A DNA stretch of 64,000 nt from Nitrospirota bacterium (GCA_016212085.1 JACRHL010000023.1:1-64000), one strand, 5' to 3'; positions 26,359-35,273 are shown, counted from the first letter of the stretch. A program made the numbers and translations. The notes: a model not told the origin generated them from the sequence alone.

Positions 26359-27402
26359 ATGAGCACGCCGTCAACGCCGTCCCGCGTGGTGATCCGGGGC
26401 ACGGCCGCATACCTTCCCGAGCGCGAGGTGAAAAGCGCCGAGCTGGGCCCGCGCCTGGGCCTCTCCGAGGCGGAGATCGTGCACCGCACGGGCATCGTGG
26501 CCAGGCGCTGGGCGGCGCCGGGGCAGTCCGCCGCCACCCTCGGCGTGCTGGCCGGGCGCCGGCTGCTGGAACGCACCGGCGTGGCGCCCGGGTCCATCGA
26601 CCTGTTGCTGCTGTCCACCACCTCGGCGGACATGCCGTTCCCGTCCACCGCCTGCCTGGTGCAGGCGGAGCTGGGCCTGTCGAATGCGGCCGCCATGGAC
26701 CTGATGGCGTCGTGTTCCGGCTTTCTGGCGGCGCTGTCCATGGCGCGGGCACAGATCCTCACGGGCATGGCCAGGCGGGTGCTGATCGTCTGCGCCGACG
26801 TGAAGAGCCGCTTCCTGGACCTGGACGACCCGTCCACCGCCATCATCTTCGGCGACGGTGCCGGGGCGGCCCTGGTGGAGGGGGCGGACGCCTCCACCCC
26901 CGGCGGCCTGGCGGGGCCCGTGTTCCTGCACACGGACGGCCGCAAAGGGGCCTGGGTGCGCCTGCCCGCGGGCGGTTCGCGCCGCCCCACCAGCCATGCC
27001 ACCGTGGACGCCAACCTGCACACCCTGAAGATGGATGGGATTCCCCTGTTCCGCATGGCGGTGACCCGGTTCGCGGAGGTGATCCGCGAGGCGCTGGCGG
27101 CGGCGGGGCTGGGGGTGGGCGACATCGGCTGCTTCGTGTTCCACCAGGCCAACCTGCGCATCCTGGAGGCGGTGGCCAAGCGCCTGGGCCTGCCCCGCGA
27201 ACGGGTGGCCACCACCCTGGAACACTACGGCAACACCTCGTCCGCCTCGCTGCCCATCACCCTGGATGCGGCCCTGGAAAGGGGGGACATCCGCCCCGGC
27301 GACCGGGTGCTGCTGGCCACCTTCGGGGGCGGCATCACCTGGGGCGCCTGCGTGCTGACCTGGAACGGCGCCCAGGGCCTGTCGACACAAGGGCACCTCT
27401 AA
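26359..27402 (+). CDS. FabH-like 3-oxoacyl-ACP synthase III family protein
   Basis: A 347-residue thiolase-fold condensing enzyme. The catalytic triad is intact: Cys119 (MASCSGF), His262 (FHQAN) and Asn292 (YGNTSSAS). FabH-type enzymes condense an acyl-CoA starter with malonyl-ACP. A stand-alone copy away from a fab operon often makes a specialised acyl chain rather than starting bulk fatty acid synthesis. The last three residues and the stop come from palindromic element copy B. The gene is bracketed by inverted copies A and B. No other fatty-acid gene is near. Start ATG 26359. Confidence 0.85.
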   Translation: MSTPSTPSRVVIRGTAAYLPEREVKSAELGPRLGLSEAEIVHRTGIVARRWAAPGQSAATLGVLAGRRLLERTGVAPGSIDLLLLSTTSADMPFPSTACLVQAELGLSNAAAMDLMASCSGFLAALSMARAQILTGMARRVLIVCADVKSRFLDLDDPSTAIIFGDGAGAALVEGADASTPGGLAGPVFLHTDGRKGAWVRLPAGGSRRPTSHATVDANLHTLKMDGIPLFRMAVTRFAEVIREALAAAGLGVGDIGCFVFHQANLRILEAVAKRLGLPRERVATTLEHYGNTSSASLPITLDAALERGDIRPGDRVLLATFGGGITWGACVLTWNGAQGLSTQGHL

Positions 27403-27534
27403 AAACCGTCGCGAGCGGTTCGAGTGCAAGGCGGACTTAAGCGCAGAACCCGAGACATATCATGGTGATAGGCGATGGTTCGAGCACCGCTGGGCGCCGC
27501 AATCGGGGCGCGTAGCAGGTTTTTAGAGGTGCCC
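27391..27534. repeat. 144-bp palindromic element, copy B
   Basis: Same length and termini as copy A (GGGCACCTCTAAAAACC and complement) in inverted orientation. Its first twelve bases read GHL-stop in the frame of the FabH-like gene. Confidence 0.9.
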
Positions 27535-27561
27535 ACAAGTGGCGAACGCGGCGTTGCGTCC

Positions 27562-28632
27562 CTAACGGTCCGCCCCGGCGGGCCACTCGGGCCAGCGCGG
27601 AAGGTCCAGGCGGAAGGCGGTGGCGTGGGCGTCGGTGTCCAGGGTGCCGCCGTGGACCCGCGCCACCACCCGCGCCACCTGGGTGGCCAGGTGGCGGGAT
27701 GCGGGATCGGCGGGGCCGAAATCGGCCTGGGGCGTGCCCACGGTGATCGTGATGGTCTCCTCGCCGGCGGCCACGGCGACCGGCTCGGCGTCGTCCTCCC
27801 CGTGGCGGCGCAGGGCGGCGACGGCCATGCGCACCCGCCCCGTGTCCCAACGCACCATGCCGTCGGGGGCGCCGGTGGCGGGCAGGCCGTCCAGGGCCAG
27901 GGCCAGGGGGGCGTGGGCCGGGTGCCACACGGTGCCGCCCAGGCCGGTCCGGAGCAGCAGCACCGCCTGATCGAGCATGTGCATCATGTTGGTGCCGCTG
28001 TGGCGGATGATGTGCGCATAGCGCGCCACGGCGCGCGGATCGTCGCCGTGCTCCACGAGCAGCTCCGCGAAGCCCAGGATGGCGTTGGCCGGGGAGCGCA
28101 GGTCGTGGTTGACGATCGACACCGCCAGGGTTGCCGTGTCGCGGTCCGGCACCGTCGCGCCGCCGGCTTCCGGGGCCGTGGCCAGGTGCGAGGCGATGAG
28201 GTCCGCCCCCAGGGTGGCCAGCTCCACCTGGGTGCCGGTGAACGGCTGGTCCCATTCGGTGAACAGGTAGAGGGTGCCGTTCTGCCCCGCCGCCGTGAGC
28301 AGCGGGCAGGGCAGCCAGTCCCACTCCGCCAGGGGGCCCAGGGCCGCCAGGAACGGGTCCGGGGTGACCGTCAGGTGGGGGTGATGGCCGGACAGGTTGG
28401 TGGCCAGGGTGGGGTTGTCCGCCACCGACAGCACGGTGCCTTCCGGCAGCCGGAAGGCGCTGCAACCGGTGCTGACCGCCACCCGCCAGCGGCTTCCCTC
28501 GCGGCTCAGGAGCAGGGCCCCCTGCGCCTGGCAGCGGGCGGCGACCGTGAGCACCAGCTCGGTCAGCGGCGTGCTGCCGGCGGGGCTGGGCATGGCCAGG
28601 GGGCGGGTGGCATGCAGGGTCAGGGGGGGCAT
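27562..28632 (-). CDS. Histidine-kinase-like sensor with GAF-type input and degenerate ATPase domain
   Basis: A 356-residue soluble protein. An N-terminal GAF-like domain (about 22-150) leads to a HisKA helix with a recognisable H-box (NHDLRSPANAILGFAELL, about 178-195). The C-terminal part has an HATPase-like outline (VARVVARVHGGTLDT) but lacks clear DxGxG ATP-binding motifs. It may phosphorylate poorly or act as a regulatory partner. It follows the next sensor gene by four bases and is probably co-transcribed. No response regulator gene is adjacent. Confidence 0.65.
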   Translation of the reverse strand: MPPLTLHATRPLAMPSPAGSTPLTELVLTVAARCQAQGALLLSREGSRWRVAVSTGCSAFRLPEGTVLSVADNPTLATNLSGHHPHLTVTPDPFLAALGPLAEWDWLPCPLLTAAGQNGTLYLFTEWDQPFTGTQVELATLGADLIASHLATAPEAGGATVPDRDTATLAVSIVNHDLRSPANAILGFAELLVEHGDDPRAVARYAHIIRHSGTNMMHMLDQAVLLLRTGLGGTVWHPAHAPLALALDGLPATGAPDGMVRWDTGRVRMAVAALRRHGEDDAEPVAVAAGEETITITVGTPQADFGPADPASRHLATQVARVVARVHGGTLDTDAHATAFRLDLPRWPEWPAGADR

Positions 28633-28636
28633 GGCG

Positions 28637-30010
28637 TCAGGCGGCCCGGTGCGCGGGCCCGTGTTGGGGGGAGTAGGGCCAATTCAGCGTCAGGTGCAGG
28701 CCGCCGCCGCCGGCGTGGTGGCTCAGGGCGCCACCGTTGGCCCGCGCCAGGCGGCTGGCGAGGGCCATGCCGATGCCCGGCGCCAGCGGGGTGTCGGTGG
28801 TGGCGTGAATGGTGATTTCGCCGTGGGGGCGCGTGTCCGGCCCCGCGTGGCGGGCCTCGACGCGCAGCCCGGCGCCGCCCGCGTGGCGCCCGGCCTCGTC
28901 CAGCAGCGCCTCCAGGGCCAGGGCGAGGGGGGAGGGGTCCGCCAGCACCGGGCAGGTGGCGCGGTCGACCCAGACGGTGACGGGGCCCCCCTGGTGGGCG
29001 GCCGCCACCTGCTTGACCAGGTGCGCCACGGATACCCGGCGGGGGGCGGCGAATGCCGGTTGCCAGCCGTCGTCCGCCAGGTCGAGCAGGGGGGTGAGCC
29101 GTTCCAGGAGCCGCGCGCCGCTCTCCAGCAGGTCGTCCGTGTCCCGCGCTGCCGCCCGCGCGGCGCCGAAGGCGGCCATCGCCTCGGTGGCCGCCTGCAG
29201 GCGGGCGCTCACATGGGCCAGGAAGCTGGCCTTGAGGGCCAGCTCGGCGGCGTCCGGGCGGGTGCCGGCGGCGGGCCGGACGGCCTGGCCGCGCACCGCC
29301 AGGTAGCGGGCCACGGCGCCCAGGGCCGCCAGGGTCATCTCGTCCGGCCCCGTCGTGCCGGGCCAGGCGGCGAGGAGCATGCGTGGCGCGTCGCCCGTCT
29401 GGGCCGGGTTGGCGGGGACCGGAAACCCGGCCCACGTCCGGTCGCCCGCATGGACGACGATGGCCTGGGACCGCCGTGGCGAGGCGCCCAGCAGCGCATC
29501 CGGCAGGGCGTCGGCGGTGTCGGTCAGGAACACGCCGCCATCCGGCCAGAGCGCTCCGGCGACGGGGGGGAAGCCCTCGCGCGCGGCGGCGCCCAACAGG
29601 GTTTCGAGGTAGGGCCGCGTGCCGCCGCCGGTGTCGCCCGCCACCGCCCGGTAGAGCAGGGACAGGGCCTGGTTGGCGCGCTGCCAGCCGTCCACCCGTT
29701 CGCGCACCAGCGTTTCCACCGCGCTATCCCGGTCGGCGGCCAGGGCCTCGGCCTCGGCCTGGGTGCCGGCGAGGCGTTCCAGGGCCTGGCGGGGGTCGGG
29801 AACGGCGTCCTCGCCGGGCGTGGCGGCCAGTTCGCGCAGCGGGACCGTCACCCAGCGCGCCAGGCCGGCGGCACCCACGGTGAGCGCCCCCGCGAAGATG
29901 CCCCAGGTGAGCACCGGCGCCCACGCCACCGACAGCAGCACCGCCAGCGCCGTGGCGCCCGCCGTGGCGGCCAGGGCCAGGGCGAGGATCAGTCTGCGGT
30001 AGAGGTCCAT
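28637..30010 (-). CDS. Membrane sensor-like protein with degenerate kinase core
   Basis: A 457-residue protein. Two N-terminal membrane segments (about 8-25 and 30-50) lead into a HAMP-like linker (about 50-110). A GAF-like region (about 120-245) follows, then a dimerisation-like helix (ASFLAHVSARLQAATEAM) where a kinase H-box would be. The C-terminal end has an HATPase-like outline (GIGMALASRLARANGGAL). The H-box consensus is eroded, so kinase activity is doubtful. First gene of a two-gene unit with the soluble sensor downstream. Start ATG 30010 is chosen because it begins just before the first membrane segment; the frame remains open further upstream. Confidence 0.65.
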   Translation of the reverse strand: MDLYRRLILALALAATAGATALAVLLSVAWAPVLTWGIFAGALTVGAAGLARWVTVPLRELAATPGEDAVPDPRQALERLAGTQAEAEALAADRDSAVETLVRERVDGWQRANQALSLLYRAVAGDTGGGTRPYLETLLGAAAREGFPPVAGALWPDGGVFLTDTADALPDALLGASPRRSQAIVVHAGDRTWAGFPVPANPAQTGDAPRMLLAAWPGTTGPDEMTLAALGAVARYLAVRGQAVRPAAGTRPDAAELALKASFLAHVSARLQAATEAMAAFGAARAAARDTDDLLESGARLLERLTPLLDLADDGWQPAFAAPRRVSVAHLVKQVAAAHQGGPVTVWVDRATCPVLADPSPLALALEALLDEAGRHAGGAGLRVEARHAGPDTRPHGEITIHATTDTPLAPGIGMALASRLARANGGALSHHAGGGGLHLTLNWPYSPQHGPAHRAA

Positions 30011-30140
30011 GGTGTCGTCGTTGCGCCCCCCGGCGGGAATGGATGGTAGGGCCCGCTCGCGGGTTTCCCTACGAAGCTCCTTTCGGGTTTGTCGCGCGCC
30101 GACTTGAGGCGGCGGCCGGGGGCGGCTAGTATCCCGGACC

Positions 30141-31520
30141 ATGAATGTCCCGCGCCCCATGACCGCCGACGAGATTGCCGCCGCCGTGGCCGAGGCCGCC
30201 CCGCGGATCGTGGGCGGCGCGCTGGTGCGGGTGCGTGAGCCGCTGCCGGGCCATCTGGCGCTGGAGGTGCGCCACGGCGGCCGCAACCTGGAGCTGGTGA
30301 TCGGCGTGGCGGACGGCCTGGCGCGCATCCACCTGGCGCGCGACCTGCCGCCCACGCCGCCGGGCCCTTCCCCCTTCTGCCTGCGCGCCCGCAAGCGCCT
30401 GCGCCCCGGCCGGGTGACGGCCCTGTTCCAGGTGCCCGGCGACCGGGTGGTGTTCCTGCGCGTCAGCCAGCACCGGGACCAGGAGGGGCCGTGGCAGAGC
30501 ACCCTGGTGGCGGAGCTGTTCGGGCGCGGGCGGCTGTTCCTGCTGGACGACCGGGAACGGGTGCTGGCCTGCACGGGTCCCGGCGGCCCGCGCGGCCTGA
30601 TGCCGGGGGAGCCGTACCGCTTGCCGGAGGGGGGCGGGGCGGAGGGGCGTGACGGCGCGGTGGCGGCTATCGACGGCGCCACCCTGGAGGCCCGCTACGC
30701 CGCCTGGCTGGCGGCCGCCGCGCGGGACGGCGCGGCGCGCGACGCCGCCCGCCGCCTGGACGCGGAGCGCCGGCGCATCGGGCGGCGCATCGCCAACCTG
30801 GAGCGGGATCTGGCGCGCCTGCGCGGGTGGGAGGCGGTGCAGCGCGAGGCGGAGCTGCTCGCCGGCCACCGCCACCTGCTGACGCGGGGCATGGCGCGGG
30901 TGACGGTGACCGACTGGTTCGACCCCGCCTGCCCGCCGCGGGAGATCGCCCTGGACCCGGCGCTGGCGCCGGAGGACAACGTGGCCGCCCGGTTCCGCAA
31001 GGCGAAAAGGGCCAGGGGGGGCATCGCCACCGTGGCGGAACGCCTGGCCCGTGACCGGGAGGCGCTGGCGCGGCTCGACGCCGGGGCGGGGATGGCGCCG
31101 GAGCCGCCGGCGGAACCCGCCCCCCGTGGCGGCGCCCACGGCTTCCGGCGCTTCGCCAGCGTGCCCGGCTGGCACGTCTACGTGGGGCGCAGCGCCACGG
31201 ACAACGACCGCCTCACCTTCCGCCTGGCCCGGGGCAACGACCTGTGGTTCCACGCCCGCGACGCGCCCGGCTCCCACGTGCTGCTGCGCGGCGACGGCGG
31301 CGCGCCGCCGCAGCGCGCCATCCACGACGCGGCGCTGCTGGCGGCCCACTTCAGCCGGCTCAAGACGGAGGGGGGTGGCGAGGTGATGTTCACCCCGCGC
31401 AAGTACCTCAGGCGCCCCAAGGGGGGCAACCCCGGCCAGGTGCTGGTCACCCAGGAGAAGGTGCTCGCCGTGAACCTGGAAACGGCGGACATGGCGGCGC
31501 TGCTGGCGCGGCGGGAATGA
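30141..31520 (+). CDS. NFACT family (RqcH/fibronectin-binding-like) protein
   Basis: A 459-residue protein. A reduced NFACT-N-like region (about 1-170) and a coiled-coil middle (about 195-330, AARRLDAERRRIGRRIANLE) precede the NFACT-R/DUF814 domain (about 345-455). That domain carries the hallmark NDLWFHARDAPGSHV. Family members bind tRNA and stalled 50S subunits in ribosome quality control (RqcH) or are annotated as fibronectin-binding proteins. At 459 residues it is shorter than RqcH (about 570) and may lack part of the N-domain. It stands alone, divergent from the sensor pair. Confidence 0.82.
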   Translation: MNVPRPMTADEIAAAVAEAAPRIVGGALVRVREPLPGHLALEVRHGGRNLELVIGVADGLARIHLARDLPPTPPGPSPFCLRARKRLRPGRVTALFQVPGDRVVFLRVSQHRDQEGPWQSTLVAELFGRGRLFLLDDRERVLACTGPGGPRGLMPGEPYRLPEGGGAEGRDGAVAAIDGATLEARYAAWLAAAARDGAARDAARRLDAERRRIGRRIANLERDLARLRGWEAVQREAELLAGHRHLLTRGMARVTVTDWFDPACPPREIALDPALAPEDNVAARFRKAKRARGGIATVAERLARDREALARLDAGAGMAPEPPAEPAPRGGAHGFRRFASVPGWHVYVGRSATDNDRLTFRLARGNDLWFHARDAPGSHVLLRGDGGAPPQRAIHDAALLAAHFSRLKTEGGGEVMFTPRKYLRRPKGGNPGQVLVTQEKVLAVNLETADMAALLARRE

Positions 31521-31524
31521 AAAC

Positions 31525-31550
31525 GGGCCGGCGGGTTGCCCCGCCGGCCC
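31525..31550 (+). terminator. Terminator-like hairpin after the NFACT gene
   Basis: A perfect 11-bp stem GGGCCGGCGGG/CCCGCCGGCCC with a 4-base loop, five bases after the stop. It lacks a T run. A second A/T-flanked hairpin (AAAAAGCCAT...ATGGCCTTTTT) lies near 31650-31673. Confidence 0.6.
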
Positions 31551-31687
31551 GGATTGTGTCGCGCCGCCTGCCGCCCGGCGGGTGCGTTACGCCGTTTTCC
31601 GGCGACTCCGGAGAAACCGGGAAACCGCGCTGTTCCGGTTTCGGGTCGAAAAAGCCATGGATGGCCTTTTTAAACCTAAACCCCTGT

Positions 31688-31956
31688 TAGGGCCTGTTAA
31701 CACAAATGGCAGGCGCGGCGTTGTGCCCCGAACGGCCCCATGCTGCGTTGCGCGTCGCTCATTTAGCTTAAGCTAAACCACGCTTCCGCGCGCCTTGCCT
31801 GGTGCCGTTCGGGGCGCAACCCGAAGGGACGGCCCATTTTTCGCAACCCTGTGTTGCAGCGCTTGCCCGTACGGCCGGTACGGCCCGCGCGCTGCGCCTC
31901 GGTTTGCAAAAAAATGGGCTCCGTCGCCGCCTTTGCCTTTGTGTTGACAGGCCCTA
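31688..31956. mobile_element. MITE-like element with TA-flanked inverted termini
   Basis: Termini GGGCCTGTTAACACAAA (left) and GGGCCTGTCAACACAAA (right, reverse complement) differ at one position and are flanked by TA on both sides, as for a TA target duplication. The 265-bp interior has no gene but contains a perfect 16-bp palindrome, TTTAGCTTAAGCTAAA (31762-31777). The right end supplies the stop codon of the neighbouring PuuD-like gene. Confidence 0.85.
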
Positions 31957-32445
31957 ATGGAACAGGACCGTGCCGTGGGTATGGGCGGCCATGAAGAACA
32001 GCATGGGGATGGACAGCATGGTGTTGGTGCGCGAGGCCATCAGCGCCACCTTGCTCGCCTTGGCCTTTTCGGCGTCGGTGGCCTGCACCAGGCCCAGCAC
32101 CTTCTGCTGGTTGGGCCAGATCAGCACCCACACGTTGAACAGCATGATGGTGCCCAGCCAGGCGCCCATGCCGATCACCGCGGCGCTGCCCTGCAACATG
32201 AAGGCCTGGCCGAAGATGCCCATGTGGCCGAGGACGGCGGCGCCCGACAGCCAGGTCACCACCGCGGCCCAGCGGAACCACAGCAGCGCGCGCGGCGCGA
32301 CGTGCTTGGTGATGCCGGCGGCGGTGCCGTCCGCCTTGGCGGCGCCCATGGCCGGCACCTGAACGAAGTTGAAGTAGTACAGCAGACCGATCCAGGTGAT
32401 GCCGGCCAGAAAGTGCGCCCAGCGGGCGAAAAATGCGAATTCCAT
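31954..32445 (-). CDS. PuuD-like (urate hydroxylase N-terminal family) membrane protein
   Basis: A 163-residue protein with four membrane segments and the family pattern FFARWAHFLAGITWIGLLYYFNFVQVPAM at the N-terminus, shown in part by ITWIGLLYY and NVWVLIWPNQQ. PuuD proteins fuse this membrane domain to a cytochrome c. Here the cytochrome part is absent, as in many stand-alone members of unknown function. Conserved His residues (His11, His49, His74) could bind haem. A GGAG site precedes the ATG. The final codon is followed at once by the TAG carried in on the MITE terminus, so a few native C-terminal residues may have been lost. Confidence 0.75.
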   Translation of the reverse strand: MEFAFFARWAHFLAGITWIGLLYYFNFVQVPAMGAAKADGTAAGITKHVAPRALLWFRWAAVVTWLSGAAVLGHMGIFGQAFMLQGSAAVIGMGAWLGTIMLFNVWVLIWPNQQKVLGLVQATDAEKAKASKVALMASRTNTMLSIPMLFFMAAHTHGTVLFH

Positions 32446-32487
32446 TGCGAAATCTCCGTTGACGAGGGGTGTTCGTGGGGCGGGGCG

Positions 32488-32580
32488 TCAGCCCACCAGG
32501 CCCCGCACGACGAAATAGAGGACCGCCGTCAAGACAAAGCCCGAGATGATGGTGCCGGAAATCGACATGAGCGGGTTCAT
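32488..32580 (-). CDS. 30-residue single-span membrane peptide
   Basis: A short frame with a good ribosome site (TAGGAG, about 9 bases before the ATG). It begins MNPLMSISGTIISGF, continues into a hydrophobic helix (about 9-24, LTAVLYFVV) and ends RGLVG. It lies 42 bases upstream of the PuuD-like gene on the same strand, so the two are probably co-transcribed. Size and layout resemble small accessory subunits of respiratory or haem membrane proteins. That function is inferred only from size and context. Confidence 0.55.
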   Translation of the reverse strand: MNPLMSISGTIISGFVLTAVLYFVVRGLVG

Positions 32581-32822
32581 GAGTGAGTACTCCTATTTCC
32601 GTATGCCGGAAGGTTTGGGTTCGTTATGGTCACCGGCCGGGGACACACCCCGGCGCGGCCGGCGGATCGCAATGCGCAAACGCTTAAAATCAAATGCTAG
32701 ATACGCTTCCCGATGCTGGTCAAGGAAGAAAACGCGGCGTGCACAAACTTGGCCGGCGCGGGGGGGGGCCGGCCCGGCAAAAAATGCTATCCTGTGGTGA
32801 TTTCAGGCGTTTTTTCCCCGAG

Positions 32823-34319
32823 GTGTCATTGGACCAGTCCCGCGTCAGCGGCATCCTGCTGCACCCCACGTCGCTGCCCGGCGGGCACGGTATCGGCGAT
32901 CTGGGGGGCGCGGCGCGCCGCTTCGTCGAATTCCTGGCGGCCGCTGGCCAGCGCTGCTGGCAGGTGCTGCCGCTCGGCCCCACCGGCTTTGGCGATTCCC
33001 CCTACGCGTCGTTCTCGAGCTTCGCGGGCAATCCGCTGCTGGTGAGCCCCGAGCAGCTGGTGGCGGACGGCTACCTGGCGCCGGACGAGCTGCCCGCCTG
33101 CCCCGCCGGCACCCCGGAGCGGGTGGATTTCGGCGCCGTGCAGGCGCACCGGCGCGCCCTGTTCGGGGCGGTTTGCGCGCGCTTCCAGGCGGCGCCGCCC
33201 GACGGGGCGCGTGAGGCCTTCGAGCGGTTTTGCAAGGACGAGGCCGACTGGCTCGACGATTATGCCCTGTTCACGGCCCTCAAGGAGCGCCACGGCGGCG
33301 CCCCCTGGCACGCCTGGGAGGCGCCGCTCAGGGCGCGCGACCACGCGGCCCTGGCCAATGCCAGGGCCGAGCTGGCGGAGCAGGTGGCGGCGGTGTGCCT
33401 GGAGCAGTTCCTGTTCTTCGGCCAGTGGACGGCGCTGCGCCGCCACGCGGAGGCGAACGGGGTCCGCATCATCGGCGACCTGCCCATCTACGTCCCGCAC
33501 GACAGCGCCGACGCCTGGACCCACCCAGAGTTGTTCCAGCTCGGGCCCGACGGCCTGCCCACCGAGGTGGCCGGGGTGCCGCCGGACTATTTTTCCGCCA
33601 CCGGCCAGTTGTGGGGCAACCCGGTGTACCACTGGCCCGCCCACGCCCGCACCGGCTACGCCTGGTGGATTGCCCGCATCCGCGCCCAGTTGCGCCTGGT
33701 GGACGTGCTGCGGCTGGACCACTTCCGCGGCTTCGCCGCCTACTGGGAGGTGCCGGCGGGCAGCACCACGGCCGTTCACGGGCAGTGGGTGGCGGGGCCG
33801 GGGGCGGCCTTGTTCGAGGCCCTCGCCGAGGCGCTGGGCGGGGGGCTGCCCATCATCGCCGAGGACCTGGGCATCATCACCCCGGACGTGACGGCCCTGC
33901 GCGAAGCGCTGGGGCTGCCGGGCATGGCGGTGTTGCAGTTCGCCTTCGACTCGGACGCCACCAACCTGCACCTGCCGCACCACCACCAGCCCAACCAGGT
34001 GGTGTACACCGGCACCCACGACAACGACACCACGGTGGGCTGGTACACCGGCCTGGACGACGGCCGGCGCCGTTTCGCCGACGGCTACCTGGCCGGTGGC
34101 GAGGCCATCCACCGGACGCTGATCCGGGCGGCCCTGGGGTCGGTGGCGCGCACCGCCATCCTCCCCGTGCAGGACGTGCTGGGGCTGGACGGGTGGGCGC
34201 GCATGAACCACCCGGGCCACGCCGGCGGCAACTGGGCCTGGCGCCTGCGGGACGGGCAGCTGGAAACCGGCGCGGCGGACTGGCTGCTGGGCCTGTGCCG
34301 CCTGTACGGCCGGGCCTGA
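32823..34319 (+). CDS. malQ: 4-alpha-glucanotransferase (amylomaltase)
   Basis: A GH77 enzyme of about 498 residues that transfers alpha-1,4-glucan segments during glycogen and maltodextrin metabolism. Signatures in order: SGILLHPTSLPGG near 8-20, GDLPIYVPHDSADAW, VLRLDHFRG (nucleophile Asp), IIAEDLG (acid/base Glu) and GTHDNDT. Length fits the family (about 500). The start is uncertain: GTG 32823 matches where homologues begin. TTG 32829 and ATG 32784 are in frame. No other glycogen gene is adjacent. Confidence 0.92.
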   Translation: MSLDQSRVSGILLHPTSLPGGHGIGDLGGAARRFVEFLAAAGQRCWQVLPLGPTGFGDSPYASFSSFAGNPLLVSPEQLVADGYLAPDELPACPAGTPERVDFGAVQAHRRALFGAVCARFQAAPPDGAREAFERFCKDEADWLDDYALFTALKERHGGAPWHAWEAPLRARDHAALANARAELAEQVAAVCLEQFLFFGQWTALRRHAEANGVRIIGDLPIYVPHDSADAWTHPELFQLGPDGLPTEVAGVPPDYFSATGQLWGNPVYHWPAHARTGYAWWIARIRAQLRLVDVLRLDHFRGFAAYWEVPAGSTTAVHGQWVAGPGAALFEALAEALGGGLPIIAEDLGIITPDVTALREALGLPGMAVLQFAFDSDATNLHLPHHHQPNQVVYTGTHDNDTTVGWYTGLDDGRRRFADGYLAGGEAIHRTLIRAALGSVARTAILPVQDVLGLDGWARMNHPGHAGGNWAWRLRDGQLETGAADWLLGLCRLYGRA

Positions 34320-34321
34320 CG

Positions 34322-34354
34322 GCCATCCCCGCCCCGGCACGCGGCGGGGATGGC
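34322..34354 (+). terminator. Terminator-like hairpin after malQ
   Basis: A perfect 12-bp stem GCCATCCCCGCC/GGCGGGGATGGC with a 9-base loop, two bases after the stop. No T run. Confidence 0.6.
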
Positions 34355-34527
34355 ATGCGCCGAGGTTGACTCGGGGCCCCATGATTCGTCATGATACTGG
34401 CCTTGCCACAACCTGAAACAGCGGACTGGCTCGTTTGGTGGAGCCGCCATGGAATTGGCCCTCGCACCGCCCCCGGCGGGGAAGGGCAGGGGCTGGGGCC
34501 GGCGGGCTTGGTTTGATTTGCCATTGC

Positions 34528-34555
34528 GAAACGGTGCGAAATGTCATACCGTTTC
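34528..34555. promoter_or_regulatory. Inverted repeat upstream of the bc complex operon
   Basis: GAAACGGT and ACCGTTTC form perfect 8-bp arms 12 bases apart, about 90 bases before the Rieske gene. A TTGCCA (34519-34524) and TGTCAT pair overlaps it and could be a promoter. The rest of the ~320-bp malQ-to-Rieske spacer shows no gene. Confidence 0.35.
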
Positions 34556-34641
34556 CCGCGGCAACTCAGCATTCGAGGGATGGATCGGGGCCCCTTTCGG
34601 GATGGGGTCGCCGGAGTTCCTTTTTTGGAGGTGAGCGTATC

Positions 34642-35208
34642 ATGAAGGATATGCGGGGCTTTGAGGCCGTGACCGGGCAGGAGGGCAAGGAGCCCGTCTC
34701 CCGCCGCGACTTTTTCAGCCTGGTGGGCTGGGGGGGCTTCCTCGCGGCCATGGCCGGCGTGGGTGTCGGCTCGTTCAAGTTTTACGTGCCGACGGTGCTC
34801 TATGAGCCGCCGACCACCTTCAAGATCGGGCCGCCCAAAGACTACGGCGTGGGTGTGGACACCCGCTGGAAGACCATCGGCCAGTTTTGGGTGGTCAAGG
34901 AGGATCAGGGCATGTACGCCCTGATCTCCATCTGCCGGCACCTGGGCTGCACCCCCAACTGGTTCCCGGACCAGGAGCGTTTCCGTTGCCCGTGCCACGG
35001 CAGCATCTACGACGTCAACGGCAACGTGCGCGGCGGCCCCGCACCGCGCACCCTGTGGCGCGCGGCCATCTCGCTGGACCCGGTGGACGGCCAGATCATC
35101 GTCAATACCGCCGTGCGCCAGGACCCAGACCCCAAGTCCATCGAGGGGATCGCGGTGTTTGTGGACCCCGAGCCGCGGAAGGTGGCGCCCTTCTACATTC
35201 AGATCTGA
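34642..35208 (+). CDS. Rieske iron-sulfur subunit of a cytochrome bc complex
   Basis: A 188-residue protein. The N-terminus carries SRRDFF followed by a membrane helix (about 25-48), consistent with Tat-dependent insertion. The [2Fe-2S] ligands are in CRHLGC (Cys/His about 97-99) and CPCHGS (Cys/His about 117-120), the Rieske CxH...CxxCH pair. It delivers electrons from quinol to the cytochrome c. First gene of a four-gene operon. GGAGGTGA precedes the ATG. Confidence 0.93.
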   Translation: MKDMRGFEAVTGQEGKEPVSRRDFFSLVGWGGFLAAMAGVGVGSFKFYVPTVLYEPPTTFKIGPPKDYGVGVDTRWKTIGQFWVVKEDQGMYALISICRHLGCTPNWFPDQERFRCPCHGSIYDVNGNVRGGPAPRTLWRAAISLDPVDGQIIVNTAVRQDPDPKSIEGIAVFVDPEPRKVAPFYIQI

Positions 35209-35273
35209 TCGCCAAAAGCGGATGGCACCCGGTATGAGCGCGGGACCCGTCCGTCAACAGTGGAGATAGATAC

